From the NCBI GenBank assembly GCA_963853835.1, contig OY970822.1:89571135-89635134 (forward strand): 64,000 nucleotides of DNA, given 5' to 3'. The position numbers were made by a program, and so were the translations under genes. Shown here in pieces: positions 34,300 to 46,229 of the stretch; position 1 is the stretch's first letter, and each line of letters begins with the position of its first letter. The notes under the pieces were generated by a model. It saw only the letters and a list, made by a program, of their open reading frames with translations, did not search any database and was not told the DNA's origin. Source of the DNA: Calendula officinalis. Its lineage: Eukaryota; Streptophyta; Magnoliopsida; Asterales; Asteraceae.

Positions 34300-34896
34300 T
34301 ATTTAGTCAACCCTTTTCGGTAGCTCTATTCGAATACAACCAGGAAAGACGGTGAGGGTAGACAGCGCTAGTGCGTATCGGAACCACCCCCATTTGGAGT
34401 CAGAAAAACCGCCTTTAACTTTCCTAGACATTGTAATAAGAATAGGTGAGCCTATTTGGGGATGACTGATAATTTATTCCACTTATAGGTTCAATACAAT
34501 GCTTAATGATACACAGCTGGAAAGATTCCGTTTAACACTAAAATTATCTATTTTGTGTAATCATGATTTTTCAAATAGTATACTTTTCAAACATAAAAGT
34601 ATCTTGAAATAATCTATATACAAAATATAATAATTAAATCAATTATAATGCTTCAACCATAAGCATGATAATTCATATAACACCCACTTTAGATGAGAAA
34701 AAACCTTTTGTTTTAACTTGTCCATTAGATTAAAATAGATATTTAATTATGTCAAAACATTAAAATACATATATTAAATAGCCATGATTAGAAAAAATGC
34801 AACTCATAAAAGTTGAACTTAATAGTCATAATAATCACTTTTAAAACTATTCCATAACATGAATATATATATTAAACATTCACATAGTGAACTCTA

Positions 34897-34997
<101 letters not shown>

Positions 34998-35108
34998 TTA
35001 ACCATTGACACAATATCTAAATGTTTTATTAATCACCGAATATTTTTATAAAAGAAAATATGTGTATATATACACAATAATATATAACAAATAAAAAACC
35101 TTAAAGAT

Positions 35109-35711
35109 TGTTGTTTAAATTAAATATTCGGTGATTAAATAATTAGACAATTACGATATTAAAACCGTATTTGATATTGATAATTCAATATCATAATCAA
35201 CAAAAAAGAAAGAACCAAATGGAACAATCAAACCTGAATGTTGATGAAGAACGAACCGCACGGAATTGTAATTCATGTCCTTTAAGGTTTTTACGCGCTC
35301 TATATGCTGCAAGCCTCAACGTAGAACCCCAGGATTTGATGCAGTTTATCAGTATTATTCTACAGCACTAGAATTACCGACAACACAAAGTGATTACTTG
35401 GAAACACATGATGATATCAAAACACAACATCATGAGAAGAGAGCATATGGGAGGAGAGCTTATGAATTTTGGTGTGTAGAACTTCACAACTAGATGTTGT
35501 TTATATAGGCTCTCATGCCTTGAAGTACCATAATGACATTCAAACCAAGAGTTTTGTAACTCTTGATTAATTCAACATTATGTCACATATTATGACATTT
35601 AGTGTCAATGGTTATGACATACAAAAGATGTTCATAAAATATTAAGCTCCACAACTCTCATAATAATAGGAAATTTACCAACTTGTAAATAACCCATTAT
35701 TATTTCCAACA
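35109..35711 (-). repeat. 5' LTR of the copia element
   Basis: 603 bp, TGTTG...CAACA, followed by the target duplication GTAAC. The small frames in both LTRs (29856-30056 and 35171-35371) are identical because the LTRs are, not because they are genes. Confidence 0.93.
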
Positions 35712-35813
35712 GTAACACCCTAAAAACTTCAAGTAATCGAAAAAGCGGGTACATTCAAATACGATTTTGTAAGTTGTTTGTTCTTCGATGGTGTTGCTTT
35801 GATACGTAGTCTT

Positions 35814-36598
35814 GGGGTGTGTTTGAAAGAGAGCTTTTTGGAGTTTTTGGACTTTCGAACTCTTGGTTTTAAAAAAATAAGCTCGTAAAAGCCCATAATT
35901 AAAAAACTTATAGAACGAATATTTCAAAAAAAAAAAAGCTCCAATCACAGTCTTTGCATTTCCAACCCACAACTTCAAGTATAGGGGTGGCAATAATGCG
36001 GGTTGGGTCATAAACGGGTTGACCGTTTGGGTTCGCGGGTTGAAAATCCCAACCCAACCTTTTTATCTAAACGGGTTGAAATATTCAACCCAACCTATTT
36101 ATTAAACGGGTTGGGTCATAAACGGGTTGACCCAATAAAACATCAATTTATTTTAAAAAAAAAGAAAAAACACACATAATTTAAGACTAAAATACCAAAA
36201 TAAGTTGATTAGTTGCATAATACAAACAAAAGTTAAAAACTACTCAAAGTTGTTCAAAATACAACATGAAAGCGTAAGACATTTAACTTTCCGTTTTACT
36301 TCCATCATCAATTCATCATCTTCATCTTCTATCTTTTTATACATCATCTTCATTTAAGATATATATATATAATATTTAAACGGGTTGACGGGTCATAAAT
36401 GGGTTGTATATTTAAACCCAACCCGGCTTGTTTTGTGACGGGTGGTAAATGGGTTGACCCGTTTACGACCCACGGTTTGAAAGTTATGACCCAACCCGCT
36501 AATATCGGGTTCTAAATGGGTCGGGTTGACAGGTCGGGTTTGATTTTGCCAGCCCTAACTTCAACCCGCTACTCCAATCCGCATTGCCAAACATACCC
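35814..36598. mobile_element. MITE (GGGGTGTGTTTG) split by a nested hAT element
   Basis: The outer ends GGGGTGTGTTTGAAAG and TTGCCAAACATACCC form an imperfect inverted repeat. Its body is split by the hAT-type element 35979-36556. Confidence 0.55.
35979..36556. mobile_element. hAT-type element with ACGGGTTGACC interior
   Basis: The core ends are TAGGGGTGGCAAT and ATTTTGCCAGCCCTA. A perfect 8-bp duplication AACTTCAA lies at 35971-35978 and 36557-36564. Both halves are full of CGGGTTGACCCG-like motifs. It is the same family as 40788-41332. Confidence 0.8.
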
Positions 36599-36599
36599 T

Positions 36600-37170
36600 T
36601 GAACTTCTTGTGTTCGGCAAAACACTAAAACATTTGCCAAAAGAAGTGTCACCTTTCCCCCCTTTTTTCCCTTTATACAAAAGGGTTTCTTTGCTTTTTA
36701 CAATATAAAATTGATTAATTTCTTTTTGTGTTCACTTTTATAATAAGAAAACATTAGGGAAAAAATGGACAAGGAAAATGCTACGTAAGTTAAACACATG
36801 ACTTTATTAATTTGGTGGAAAGAAAACGTAGTTTTTGTTTCGAATGATTTGAAGTTGTAAGAAAGTTGAAAAGTTATCTTCACATGACTTAAACACATGT
36901 TTTTAATATAAGAAACCAGAGTAGGTTTACAACAAAACATACATTCATTTTCATCCTGCAATTGTCAAAAACAATTAAAACGATGCAAGTTGACACATTC
37001 ATATGCTTTCAATACAATAACATCGAATAAAAGATTTCAACAAATAATTGTCGTCTTCGTTATTAAAATCTCAAAACTTATATAACAAAGAATTCACAAC
37101 AGCATGCAACAAATAATTTGTATTTTGCTCTCAAATCCGGCCATCCAGACATAAATCTCACTGAAATTCC
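36600..37170. other. Spacer, includes 3' flank of the membrane-protein gene
   Basis: No gene is recognised. The frame at 36698-36961 (minus) has no recognisable domain. The part next to 37179 is the presumed 3' untranslated region. Confidence 0.45.
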
Positions 37171-37178
37171 CCTTTTAA

Positions 37179-40100
37179 TCAGTCAAGTTTGACATTAGAA
37201 TACAAAAGGGTATCCCTTGTGATCGGCATATACAAAAGGAACCATGTCTGTAAAAAAAACAAAAAAAAAAACAAATCACTAAATATTAAATAATAAAAAA
37301 ATAAAAAATAAAAATCTTACCCCCATAAGAGTGGAAATTAGAAGAATAATTCCAGTAATCCATGCAAGTGTTCTTCTAACAAGAAGCACTTCTGCAATTA
37401 TAACTGATGGAACATGTGGACCTTCTTTTTCCTCCAACAAACGAATAGATGGTTCAGAAGTGAAGTTTACAGTTAGAGTTGTGTCTGATTCTTTATTCAA
37501 AATAATAACTCCAACAATTTGACCTATGGAAATAAATTTAAAATGATTAAAAATATTATTTGATATTAAATTAAACATGATTTCATTAAAAAAGAATGAC
37601 CTTTGTATAACGTTTGCAAGGAGTCGTATATCTTGGATACTGTTGTCACTAGCAATTCAACACCTTGTTCAACAATATCATTTGTTCCATAGTACTCTTC
37701 AAAAGCCTACAAATTTACAATTAAATATATAAGATACAAAACCAAATTATAAATTTGTTTTGGAGTAAATTACAGAAATTGTCCTTGTGGTTTTATGAAT
37801 TCTCGGATTTTCGTGATTTTTGTCCCTATGGTCTTCAAATTTCATCTTTTTTGTCCATTTTAACCTAAAATGACTAAAAATACCCTTATTTTAATTTATT
37901 TGTTTAAAAGTTCTGAAACTTTTTTGTAAGGGTATTTTGGTCATTTTATGTCAGATGGACAAAAAAAATGAGATTTGAAGTCCATAGTGACAAAAAACCA
38001 CGAAAAAAAAAGTTTAGGGACAAAATAGGAGAATTCTTAAAACCACAGGGACAAATTCTGTAATTTACTCTATATTTTGGATATAAATAGTAAAGAAGAA
38101 ATTTTTTAATAACCTTGAAACCATCAAATGTCCCTTTGATTAAAGTGGGGATATTTTGGCCCAGATCTGCACTCTTTAAATTGTGGATAAGAGCAATAAG
38201 GCTTCTAGTAAATTCTCTGTCTGCTTTCTGCAAAAATATATAAACGGGTCGATTTAACGGGTCAAAACTGCCATCTTCACAAAGAACATATAAAAAACAT
38301 TACTGATTGATGAAATAATGCAAGAACAACCTTTGACATATGAAGCTTTAAGTCAACATCATTTGCCAATGGAAAAGTCAACACTCTGGTCAATGGCTCT
38401 GATGAAGTACTAACATATGTCCCACCCAACCAAGAGGCCTGAATTAAAAATTAATAGCAAGGGAAAATATGTAAAATGACACGTATGAAGATATAAAAAA
38501 GTTGGAGTATAAAAATAAAATAAGTTTAAACTAACAAAATCGGTTAAATCTGTTTCAGTCAATTCCATATCTGCAAGCAGGTGTTCATTTAAAGAGACCA
38601 GAGACAACTCATCATCATCTGAAAATATGAATGTGAATAAATTGTCATTTATATGAACAACTACTTTTTATAGTAAATTTACATTAATCGTCCTTGTGGT
38701 TTGTATAAAATTATGAATTTCGTCCCTCGACTGTTTTTATTACATAAATAGTCCCTGATATAAAAACTTGTAACATTAACGGTCCCTTAAGCGAAATATG
38801 CCGCTAAATTTGTAGGGACCATTGATATTACAAATTTCAAAATTGGGGACCGTTGATTTTACAACTTTCTAAATAAGGGACTATTCATGTAATACATATA
38901 GTCGAGGGACGAAATTCATAATTTTATACAAACTGCAGGACGATTTATGTACTTTACTATATTAAATTACACAGCAAGACAATATATGTGATAACTCATA
39001 CCAGGCACTTGAATTTCAGCAACTTGTATAGCAACTTCTCTTTTAAAAGCACTGCTGAAAACATCTGAATTAAGCTCAGGATTCTTATCTGCATGCACCA
39101 TAACATAAGAATTTTAAAAAAAAAAATCAATTTAATGCAAATTATTATATGAAAGGCGTGGATTTAGGTACCTCCAAATCCATTGATTTCTAGCAAGAAA
39201 ACAGCATGAGGCCTACTAAAGGGGTTAGCCGTAAGCACTTCATCCAACTGCAAGAATAATACGGATTATATGATTTATATTAAAATGAAAAGAATAAATC
39301 AAGAAATTTGAGTAAGTTGGGAATAATATTTGCCTTTTCTGAGCTCGATGATGACAAAGTAGAAGGAGGTGAGAAACCAAGCAAGACTGAAATAGCAGCA
39401 CCTACTTCTGGAAGTGACATTGATTTCGGCTGCAAAAAAAATAAAAAAAATATTATAACTTAGTTTAACAGCAGGAATTACCTTTTGTAGTGGCTACAGA
39501 TTTTACTTTGAGAGTTTGAAATATAATTATAATACTCCAACATTACTAATTACTATCACTAATTACTAACTACTAATTACTAATCAATAATGTATATCAA
39601 CTGTCTTACTAATTACACTCCTTCATTCCTAGTGTACCTCCATAGTCCATTTCAGCAACTTATGGGTTAATTGGCTATCATACGCACCAGTACTTAAGAA
39701 CGTGAGTTCCAAACAGTATAATATGAGGATGCGATAACTTCCTTTAGACGGTTAAAGGATTGAAAGAAAAATCTAACTATCTGAATCCAAATTTCAAATC
39801 TACACACATGGAATCAATCACAGTAATTAAGTAGCTCGTCGATTTGGTTAGAAATTACTAGATTCAGTCAAACAAATGCAATTACGATGAATACTAGTAA
39901 TTAGAGCTAAACCGGCCATCAAATTCAAAGTATAAATTACAAACGAAGTTACCTCAGATGAGCGAGATTTAAAAAAGTGGTGAGTTGAGCTATCGAGGAA
40001 ATAAACTGATCCGGTTCCATCCGCCTACATCCAAAACAAACAGATATGATTCATCGACCGAAATCAAATTTTAACTAATTAAAACTAGAACTAGAAATAG

Positions 40101-40205
40101 AACTACAGCAACGATCATGTAATTACGAACCCTAGATTGTAAGCACAGGATCGATGAAATGATTAGCAAAATCAAAGAAAAACTTGGAGATTTTCTAGAC
40201 TCCAT
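37179..40205 (-). CDS. Plant type I membrane protein (DUF7794-like), 11 exons
   Basis: Eleven exons join to 362 residues in one frame: 40131-40205, 39953-40024, 39334-39429, 39172-39247, 39002-39088, 38536-38618, 38331-38438, 38114-38227, 37601-37706, 37321-37523 and 37179-37247. Every junction is GT-AG except intron 3, whose donor is GC (AAAAG|GCAAAT). Residues 1-25 are a signal peptide; ADGTGSVYFLDSSTH opens the luminal part, followed by the SLPEVGAAISVLLGFSPPS and NPFSRPHAVFLLEINGFG blocks. A single membrane span lies at about 325-347, then a short tail ending in YSNVKLD. This is a conserved plant family of unknown function, which I recall as DUF7794. No disruption is seen. Introns 5 and 8 (counting from the start) carry inverted-repeat MITEs. 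Confidence 0.88.
37762..38071. mobile_element. MITE in an intron of the membrane-protein gene
   Basis: Long inverted ends, GGAGTAAATTACAGAAATTG and CAAATTCTGTAATTTACTC, with matching GTCCTTGTGGTTTTA/AAAACCACAGGGAC behind. The termini resemble the Mutator-type element at 5344-6400. It lies between exons 8 and 9. Confidence 0.75.
38672..38966. mobile_element. Second MITE in the membrane-protein gene
   Basis: Inverted ends with TCGTCCTTGTGGTTTGTATA and TATACAAACTGCAGGACGA, then GAATTTCGTCCCTCGACT and its complement. It lies in the intron between exons 5 and 6. Confidence 0.75.
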
Positions 40206-40515
40206 CGACAAAGAAAAAATCCGTATACAATGGTGATTACAGGAGCTTGATATTTTTAGAGTATTACTCGTCTTCAGGAAGATGAGGTCTGGGAACTCTT
40301 CGCAAAAACGTCGTCGTATGTGCACATGTGCATAAGCATAAAAACAAAACGAAATAAATTTGTTAAAAATTAACAGAATTGAAAGAAAAAAATTGAAACC
40401 ATTTCAAAATTGTTGATTCGGTATTAAATTTTGAAAATACGGATAACTTGGTTCATTTCGATTTTAAACATAGACCGCCCCACCTCAAATCACCAAACAC
40501 ACATATAATATAACT

Positions 40516-40683
40516 AGAGTAATGGTATTTAGTTTTATAATTTGGTCATACACATAGTCCTACTCATTATATGAATATATGTGTCAAAATCTATGGATAA
40601 TATTTAAATAGAGAATTAGTGGAGTACACATGTCATCCTATCAAGTAGGTAGAATTATGAGTAGGACTAAATATCATTTCTCA
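40516..40683. repeat. MITE, AAATAATATTTAGTCCTAC family, copy 3
   Basis: Ends AGAGTAATGGTATTTAG and GTAGGACTAAATATCATTTCT. The interior matches the copies at 14497 and 15653 in opposite orientation. Confidence 0.65.
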
Positions 40684-40688
40684 TATAA

Positions 40689-40745
40689 CTAGCATATCGT
40701 GCAATGCGGTGGCGGATACACATAAATTTTATTTTGGTGTGTGAA
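40689..40745 (-). mobile_element. Helitron 3' end, minus strand
   Basis: On the minus strand the sequence CCGCCACCGCATTGCACGATATGCTAG is followed by T, the same style of GC-rich terminus plus CTAG as at 12234 and 52870. The hairpin has decayed. I could not place the other end, which would be at a higher coordinate. Confidence 0.5.
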
Positions 40746-40787
40746 AATGTTGTTTGTCTTAAAAAATTGTAATTAATCATTATTATT

Positions 40788-41332
40788 AGGGGTGGCAATT
40801 CAGGTCAGGTTCGGGTTGACGGGTTCGGGTTCGCGGGTTGACGGGTAGAAACGTTCAACCCAAAACCGACCTGTTTATATAAACGGGTCAGATACCTCAA
40901 CCCTAACCTGTTTAACTTCAACCCAAACCTAACACATATAACCCATTTAATAAAACAGGTTAAACAGGTTATCAGGTCAAACAAGTTAAACGGGTCAAAA
41001 TGCTGTTATTATTACATAAATTCATAACAAAATACTAAACACCAAATTCCTAAATAACATTTTTAATTTTTATCTAACTATTAATTACGTTTTAACTAGT
41101 AAACTATAAATTAAGTATAAATATATATTTTTTATAATATATTTTAATAATTAAACGGGTTGGCGGGTCGACCCATTTAAATTATCATTGACCCGAACCT
41201 AACCTGTTTAATAAACAGGTCAGATGACTCAACCCGATACTGACCCAATTATTTCTTATCTCAACCCAAACCTATTTATTTTCGTGTCGGTTTCAGGTCG
41301 GGTTTCGTGTCGGGTCAGAAATTGCCACCCCT
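40788..41332. mobile_element. hAT-type element with CGGGTTGACGGG interior, 545 bp
   Basis: Ends AGGGGTGGCAATTCAGG and GAAATTGCCACCCCT. The flanks TATTATTA and AATTATTA agree at seven of eight positions. The interior is rich in CGGGTT and CAACCC motifs, like 35979-36556. Confidence 0.7.
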
Positions 41333-41584
41333 AATTATTATCATCTACAACATAATATTGCATTCAAGTTCAATAAACTTCATGATTAACATTATAGAAT
41401 AAGTGATAACGTACGCTAACAAATGCCTTAGTCCGTCTACAAACGAGTCAATTTGGAAATTTTTGGAAACTGGTCAAAAATAAACACATGAATGATTACA
41501 AAAGTTAATTAGGAACAAAAAATATGATAACGGAATAAAAGTTTGAATTTTACTCTCTAATCTTATCCTAAACATGATAAAAAG

Positions 41585-42030
41585 TAGGCATGTGCTCGGT
41601 GCAAGACTGGACCGAACCGATTGGAACCGCGAAGAACCGAGAACTGAGATTTCCAATTTGAAGTTTAAGTGATCAGTGCATAACTGAGAACTGAAAATGG
41701 CCAATTCGAAGTTTAAGTGTTTTTTTCCCTTAAAATTAAAGATTTCCTTACCATTGAATCAATAAATTAGCACATTAATACATATAAATCATTCATTTAA
41801 AATCAATTAAAAACCATAAAGTTCAATTTATTAGAAATTCTTTTTATAGTTTAATTTTTTTTAACTGAAGTTTAACCCGTCCAATCCGATCAGGTCAACT
41901 CGACAAACCCGAAACCCAACCAACCTAAATCCAGATCCTTATCAGGTCGGGTTATGATTTATTTACCTTAAACCCGACGGACCCAACCTGGTAAGAGTCA
42001 ATACTAACCCATTAACCCGGTGAACACCCC
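41585..42030. repeat. Degenerate motif-rich terminal-repeat element
   Basis: It begins GTAGGCATGTGCTCGG and ends GGTGAACACCCCTA, with ACCGAACCG and ACCCGA motifs near the ends. It looks like an old relative of the TAGGG...CCCTA group. The stretch 42030-42540 after it holds only short frames with no recognised product. Confidence 0.4.
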
Positions 42031-42546
42031 TAAACGTATGTATATAAAGATTAGGGTAGTTTAAAAGGGAATGCGAAATGTATTTAAGAGGGTCGCGTAA
42101 AAGAAAACTCAAGTAACTTGGTAGCCCATTTGTTAGTTTGTTGCATCATTTTCAGCATGTCCTGGATTTGAATCTCACCCACATCATTTTATTTAGATCA
42201 ATTAATCATAATTAAGATCTGCTAATTTGGGAAAGTTATACATACATTATATATAGTAAAGAGTAAAAATGAACCTTTTGGGCTTCATAAGCTCTTCCTT
42301 ATTAGATCTTTTGGACCATCCACTCACATAGTCGGGCACAAAACCTTTGTGAAAATGACGTTTGAGAGACCGGTGCGATGGTATCATCCTCACGCCAAAG
42401 TGAGGTGGCAACCTCAGTTGGCATCGCGACCCCAAGCCACCTTCCCGATACATAAAGTTATCAATATTCTAAAATACGTGCGCAATGAGAAGAGATTATG
42501 TATCGTTGTTATTATTTTATATATGTGCACAATGAAATATCAACCA

Positions 42547-42715
42547 AGGGCGTCTTTGAGGACATGTATAAGGTGTGGATATGTATAGAGCACACACTTT
42601 AAGCTCACTTAATAATGTAAAACAAAAACATTAGAAAGCCCAATTTTGTTTAATACAAATTATATCTGGGGAGCTCAGTTTTATCTATTTGCATTTGGCA
42701 TTTAAAATCAACCCC
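42547..42715. repeat. Decayed MITE, GTGTCTTTGAGGA family
   Basis: The left end GGGCGTCTTTGAGGAC and right end AAAATCAACCCCTG match the termini of 28191-28419 and 63405-63702. No target duplication survives. Confidence 0.5.
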
Positions 42716-42936
42716 TGATAACAACGCATGTGATATTTGACGTTTTTGAGCATCCTAATTATCACTACAATAAATATGTTAACTGTGTATGTTTATAAGT
42801 TTCAAAGTAAGTGGCATAATTACATGATAAATTGTTTTCAAACTTTACAATGTGATAAAATAGTACAGTATGCGTAACTAAAACTACAAGCATTTGTACA
42901 AACTTTAGAGTATATAACAAAAATATAAGTGTAAAA

Positions 42937-43462
42937 TGTTGGAAATATTATTAATTAAATAGAAGTGTTAATTAATAAATTGCAAGTTGGCAAGTTCCCA
43001 CATTGGTGGGAGGAAGAATTAATTGTGGGTTTATAATGTCTTTCATATCTTAAGCTTACAAAGGCTTTAGTGGAGGATGAATGGCTAAACCCACACGCGC
43101 GCCGAGCCGAGACCGATGCCGCGAAATGACGCGATTTAGGCGCACTTTGCACTCGAGTAGATCATTTTACACACACCGAAAACACAGAATACTCTCTCCC
43201 TCTTGCTGTTTCGATTCTTCTTGTTTCCAAGTACTCGACTTTGTGTTGTTCGGTCTTTCATTGCTGTAGAAACATACCGTCCAACTGCATCAAATCCTGG
43301 GTGTATACGTTTGAGGCTTGCAGCGTATAAAGCACGTATAAACCTTTAAGGACAGGAATCCTCATTCCGTGCGGTGCATTCTTCATCTTCTTCAATTTCA
43401 GGTTAGTGCATTTCATTTGGTTATTTTGGTTAATTTGATGTTGTTACAGAATATAAACAACA
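42937..43462 (+). repeat. Solo LTR related to the copia element
   Basis: 526 bp from TGTTGGAAATATTATTAATT to AATATAAACAACA, flanked by a perfect 5-bp duplication TAAAA at 42932-42936 and 43463-43467. The block at 43287-43410 (CTGCATCAAATCCTGGG, GAGGCTTGCAGC, CCTTTAAGGACAGGAAT, CCGTGCGGT) matches the LTR of the 29794-35711 element in reverse complement. So it is a solo LTR of a related family left by recombination between LTRs. The small frames inside are incidental. Confidence 0.88.
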
Positions 43463-43802
43463 TAAAAAGTATTTGCATACTCAAAAGAGTTGTAAGAAGT
43501 TATATGTTTTCATAAACTTTTAAGTAAAAACGTAGATGTTTCAAATTTTTATTATTTGCATGTGCGGTAGTGTAAAGATGTGTTTGTGTTAATTACTGCC
43601 CGGGTGGTTATATTACCTTATCAGATTTTTGAAAAGCTAATAAGATCATTTTCTGGATTTATGAATTTATCAACTTGAATTCATTAACTTATTTAAGCCA
43701 ATAAACCAAATTGATAAAGTCATAAGCGGGAAACAAACTTATTAATTTTTCAAAAATTAAAAAAAATATACTAAGTTAGACAACCAAATAAGGTAGGAAA
43801 TT

Positions 43803-44183
43803 AGGAATGTTTGGGAGTGCTTTTTGAATTAAAGTGTTTTTGGTTTGAAAATAAGTTTAGAGATATATGAATCCTATTGCTTCTTCGCAAATATTTTTTT
43901 TGAAAATTTCCAAAAGTTATTTCTTACTTATCAGAACACTTTTTAACATATTGAGTTTTTGGAAAACTAAAGGCATGTTTGGATAAGCTTTTTAGAAGTG
44001 CTTATTGACTTATTAGCTTTTTGAAAAGCTAAAATCAAGAAGTAAAGGGGTCCTTACTTTTTGATTTTAGCTTCTCAAAAAGCCAATAAGTCAATAAGCT
44101 CCTTTTCAAAAGGTTACCCAAACATACCCTAAATAAATCTATTAGTTAATAATAAGCGACTCTCAAAAGCATTCCCAAACACC
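43803..44183. mobile_element. MITE (AGGAATGTTTGGGAGTGC) with nested Tourist-like insert
   Basis: Outer ends AGGAATGTTTGGGAGTGC and AAGCATTCCCAAACACCT. The inner element is 43971-44129, with ends AGGCATGTTTGGATAAGC and CCCAAACATACCC and TAA on each side (43968-43970, 44130-44132), a PIF/Harbinger-type duplication. Confidence 0.65.
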
Positions 44184-44214
44184 TAGAACAAAAACATAGT
44201 GTGTTCAAAATTAG

Positions 44215-44580
44215 ATATTTAGTTTTTTGGATACTGGATTTTCGGATATTTATTTTTAATATCTGAATCCGGTAACCGAAATTAGGATACACGGATATCG
44301 GATTCGGATATCTAAAATCCGGATATCTAGAAAAAAAAATTCAAATATTTTTCGGATATTTTGGGTATTTTACCAATATTTTTGGATATTTTTTTATATT
44401 TCGGATATTTTTTATATTTTGAATAATTTTTTGGATACCATGTATCCGAAAATCATGGAAACACTATCTGGATCCGATATCCGAAATTCTGATACCCAAA
44501 TTTTCGGTTATTCAGATTTCAGCTACTTTTTCTGATATCCGATTTTCGGATATTATTGAACACTTTACAGACACCCTTAT
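44215..44580. repeat. GGATATCGGAT-rich block
   Basis: Both halves are filled with GGATAT / ATATCC motifs in inverted arrangement, with AACACTTT at one end and GTGTTC at the other. It looks like another motif-rich non-autonomous element, though no duplication was found. Confidence 0.45.
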
Positions 44581-44599
44581 ATAGAAAGTTAGAAATTAA

Positions 44600-44915
44600 A
44601 TACTTCATCATTTCAAAATAAGTGATAAACTTTCCATTTTGAAGTGCTTCAAAATAAGTGATACACTTTGAAATTTTCTTTATTTAGTAAAAAATAGTGA
44701 AACACATGTCCATTAACTATCTTATTTAATAAAGTGAAATGACTCATTTATCTTTACTTTTAATTTTAAACATTATTAAATTCATTTTAATCATAATATA
44801 TGGGTCACATCACTTACTAACTATTCAATTTAATTTAATTTAACTTTCATTATAATTTTTAACTCAAAAACGTGAAACCCAAAATATATCACTTATGTAT
44901 TTTGAAACGAATGAC
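44600..44915. repeat. MITE-like inverted repeat (CAAAATAAGTGATA)
   Basis: The left end carries CAAAATAAGTGATACACTTT twice and the right end TATATCACTTATGTATTTTGAAA in inverse. Related to 4537-4835. Confidence 0.5.
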
Positions 44916-45023
44916 CTTTTTATATACTTCTATACCTTTTAAATAGATATTTTTGAATTCTTCTTTCTACATCTAATTTGTAAGTTTCTGCAAAATATTT
45001 GAATAGATCTATTTGGATGACTA

Positions 45024-45435
45024 TAGGGCTGTCAAAACTTGACACGACACGATAAAAATACACGAAACGAAACGAAATTGGGACGAAACTGAAATTTGAA
45101 TTCGTGTTCGTGTCGTGTTCGTGTTGTGTAAAACAAACACGAAGTCGTGTCGTGTCGTGTTCGTGTTCAGATATTAACACGAAATTGACACGATAGTTAT
45201 GATTTTGTCGTGTTTATCGTGTTTGCCGTGTTTGTCGTGTTTTTAACATGTAATAAGTAAGAAATTTGTTATTTATTTTGTGTTGTCGTGTTTATCGTTT
45301 TTTAATCGTGTCGTGTTCGTGTTAGTAAAATAAAACACGACTTCTTGTCGTGTCGTTTTCGTGTTGAACAAATTCGTGTCGTGTCGTGTCGTGTTATCCA
45401 GCAACACGAAACGATAGCACGATTTGACAGCCCTA
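45024..45435. mobile_element. hAT-type element with CGTGTCGTGTT interior, 412 bp
   Basis: Ends TAGGGCTGTCAAAACTTG and GATTTGACAGCCCTA with the perfect 8-bp duplication GATGACTA (45016-45023, 45436-45443). The interior is dense in ACACGA/TCGTGT motifs. A decayed relative is at 61872-62274. Confidence 0.88.
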
Positions 45436-45994
45436 GATGACTATAATAGCCCCGGCCCCAATGGAGGAGCTATGCATAGTTGATTTGTCTAGTCAACTTC
45501 ATAGACTTGAGGAACTTTTTGTAACTTAACAACATATCGAAAAGGGGTAAACTAGTCATTTAATTAGTGTTTCACAAGCTCTACATATAAACAACAAAAC
45601 TTCAAAAAGTCACCCACCAAAGCAAACTGTACATGAAGCTTTGTTTTCATCAAAATAAACATTTTCCTGGGTATAAAAATGCATCAAGAATTTGAAGGAA
45701 CACTTTTCTTGATCCAAATATGAACAACCCTTATCAGAAAGGAGTTAATTTCTACACCACAACTTTTAATGTCCACACCACAAGTTACAAGTTTTACAAC
45801 TAACTGTACAACTGCTTAATGCAATACTTGTGGTATATGCATCAAAAGTTGTGGTGTAAAAATCATTACCTTTATCAGAAACCATAGGTTTCTTGATTCC
45901 AAAACTAGAGTTTGCTCAATTGGTTCATGGATATTGATCTTTTGCATACTTCTTGGGGGGTGTTGTTCTTGCTTGAATTAGTGATCAAGTTTTC

Positions 45995-46222
45995 ATGGCA
46001 GATGTTATAACTAGCAAGAAGCTTCTTCTCTTATTTGGTTTCCTTCTTGTTTTTCCTCTATTTGTTTGTCCTCTTGGAACAAGCGGTTTCACAACGGTGA
46101 GACGGTTGTTGAAGCATTCTCTGCCGTACAAAACCACCATGAACGCCGCCACCGGTGCCATCGCTCATGAAGAGTTTCATGCAGCTGCTCATGAAGTTCC
46201 TAACCCTGAATCCAACAGGTAA
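45995..46222 (+). CDS. Small secreted peptide precursor, TDIF/CLE41-44-like tail
   Basis: The 75-residue product begins with a clear signal peptide: a Lys-Lys pair, then a hydrophobic run at about 10-28. A basic RRLLKH segment and a variable region follow. The end is AAAHEVPNPESNR. This resembles the dodecapeptide of TDIF (CLE41/44), HEVPSGPNPISN, which plants secrete to control vascular stem cells through the PXY receptor. Here three residues (SGP) of the core are absent, Ile is replaced by Glu and an Arg follows. The ATG at 45995 is the first in the frame and the stop comes right after the motif, as in CLE precursors, though the sequence AACAG|GTAAAC at the stop could also be a splice donor. 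It may be a CLE gene with a shortened peptide, a decayed one, or an unrelated secreted peptide. It has no coding neighbours nearby. Confidence 0.55.
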   Translation: MADVITSKKLLLLFGFLLVFPLFVCPLGTSGFTTVRRLLKHSLPYKTTMNAATGAIAHEEFHAAAHEVPNPESNR

Positions 46223-46229
46223 ACTAGTG

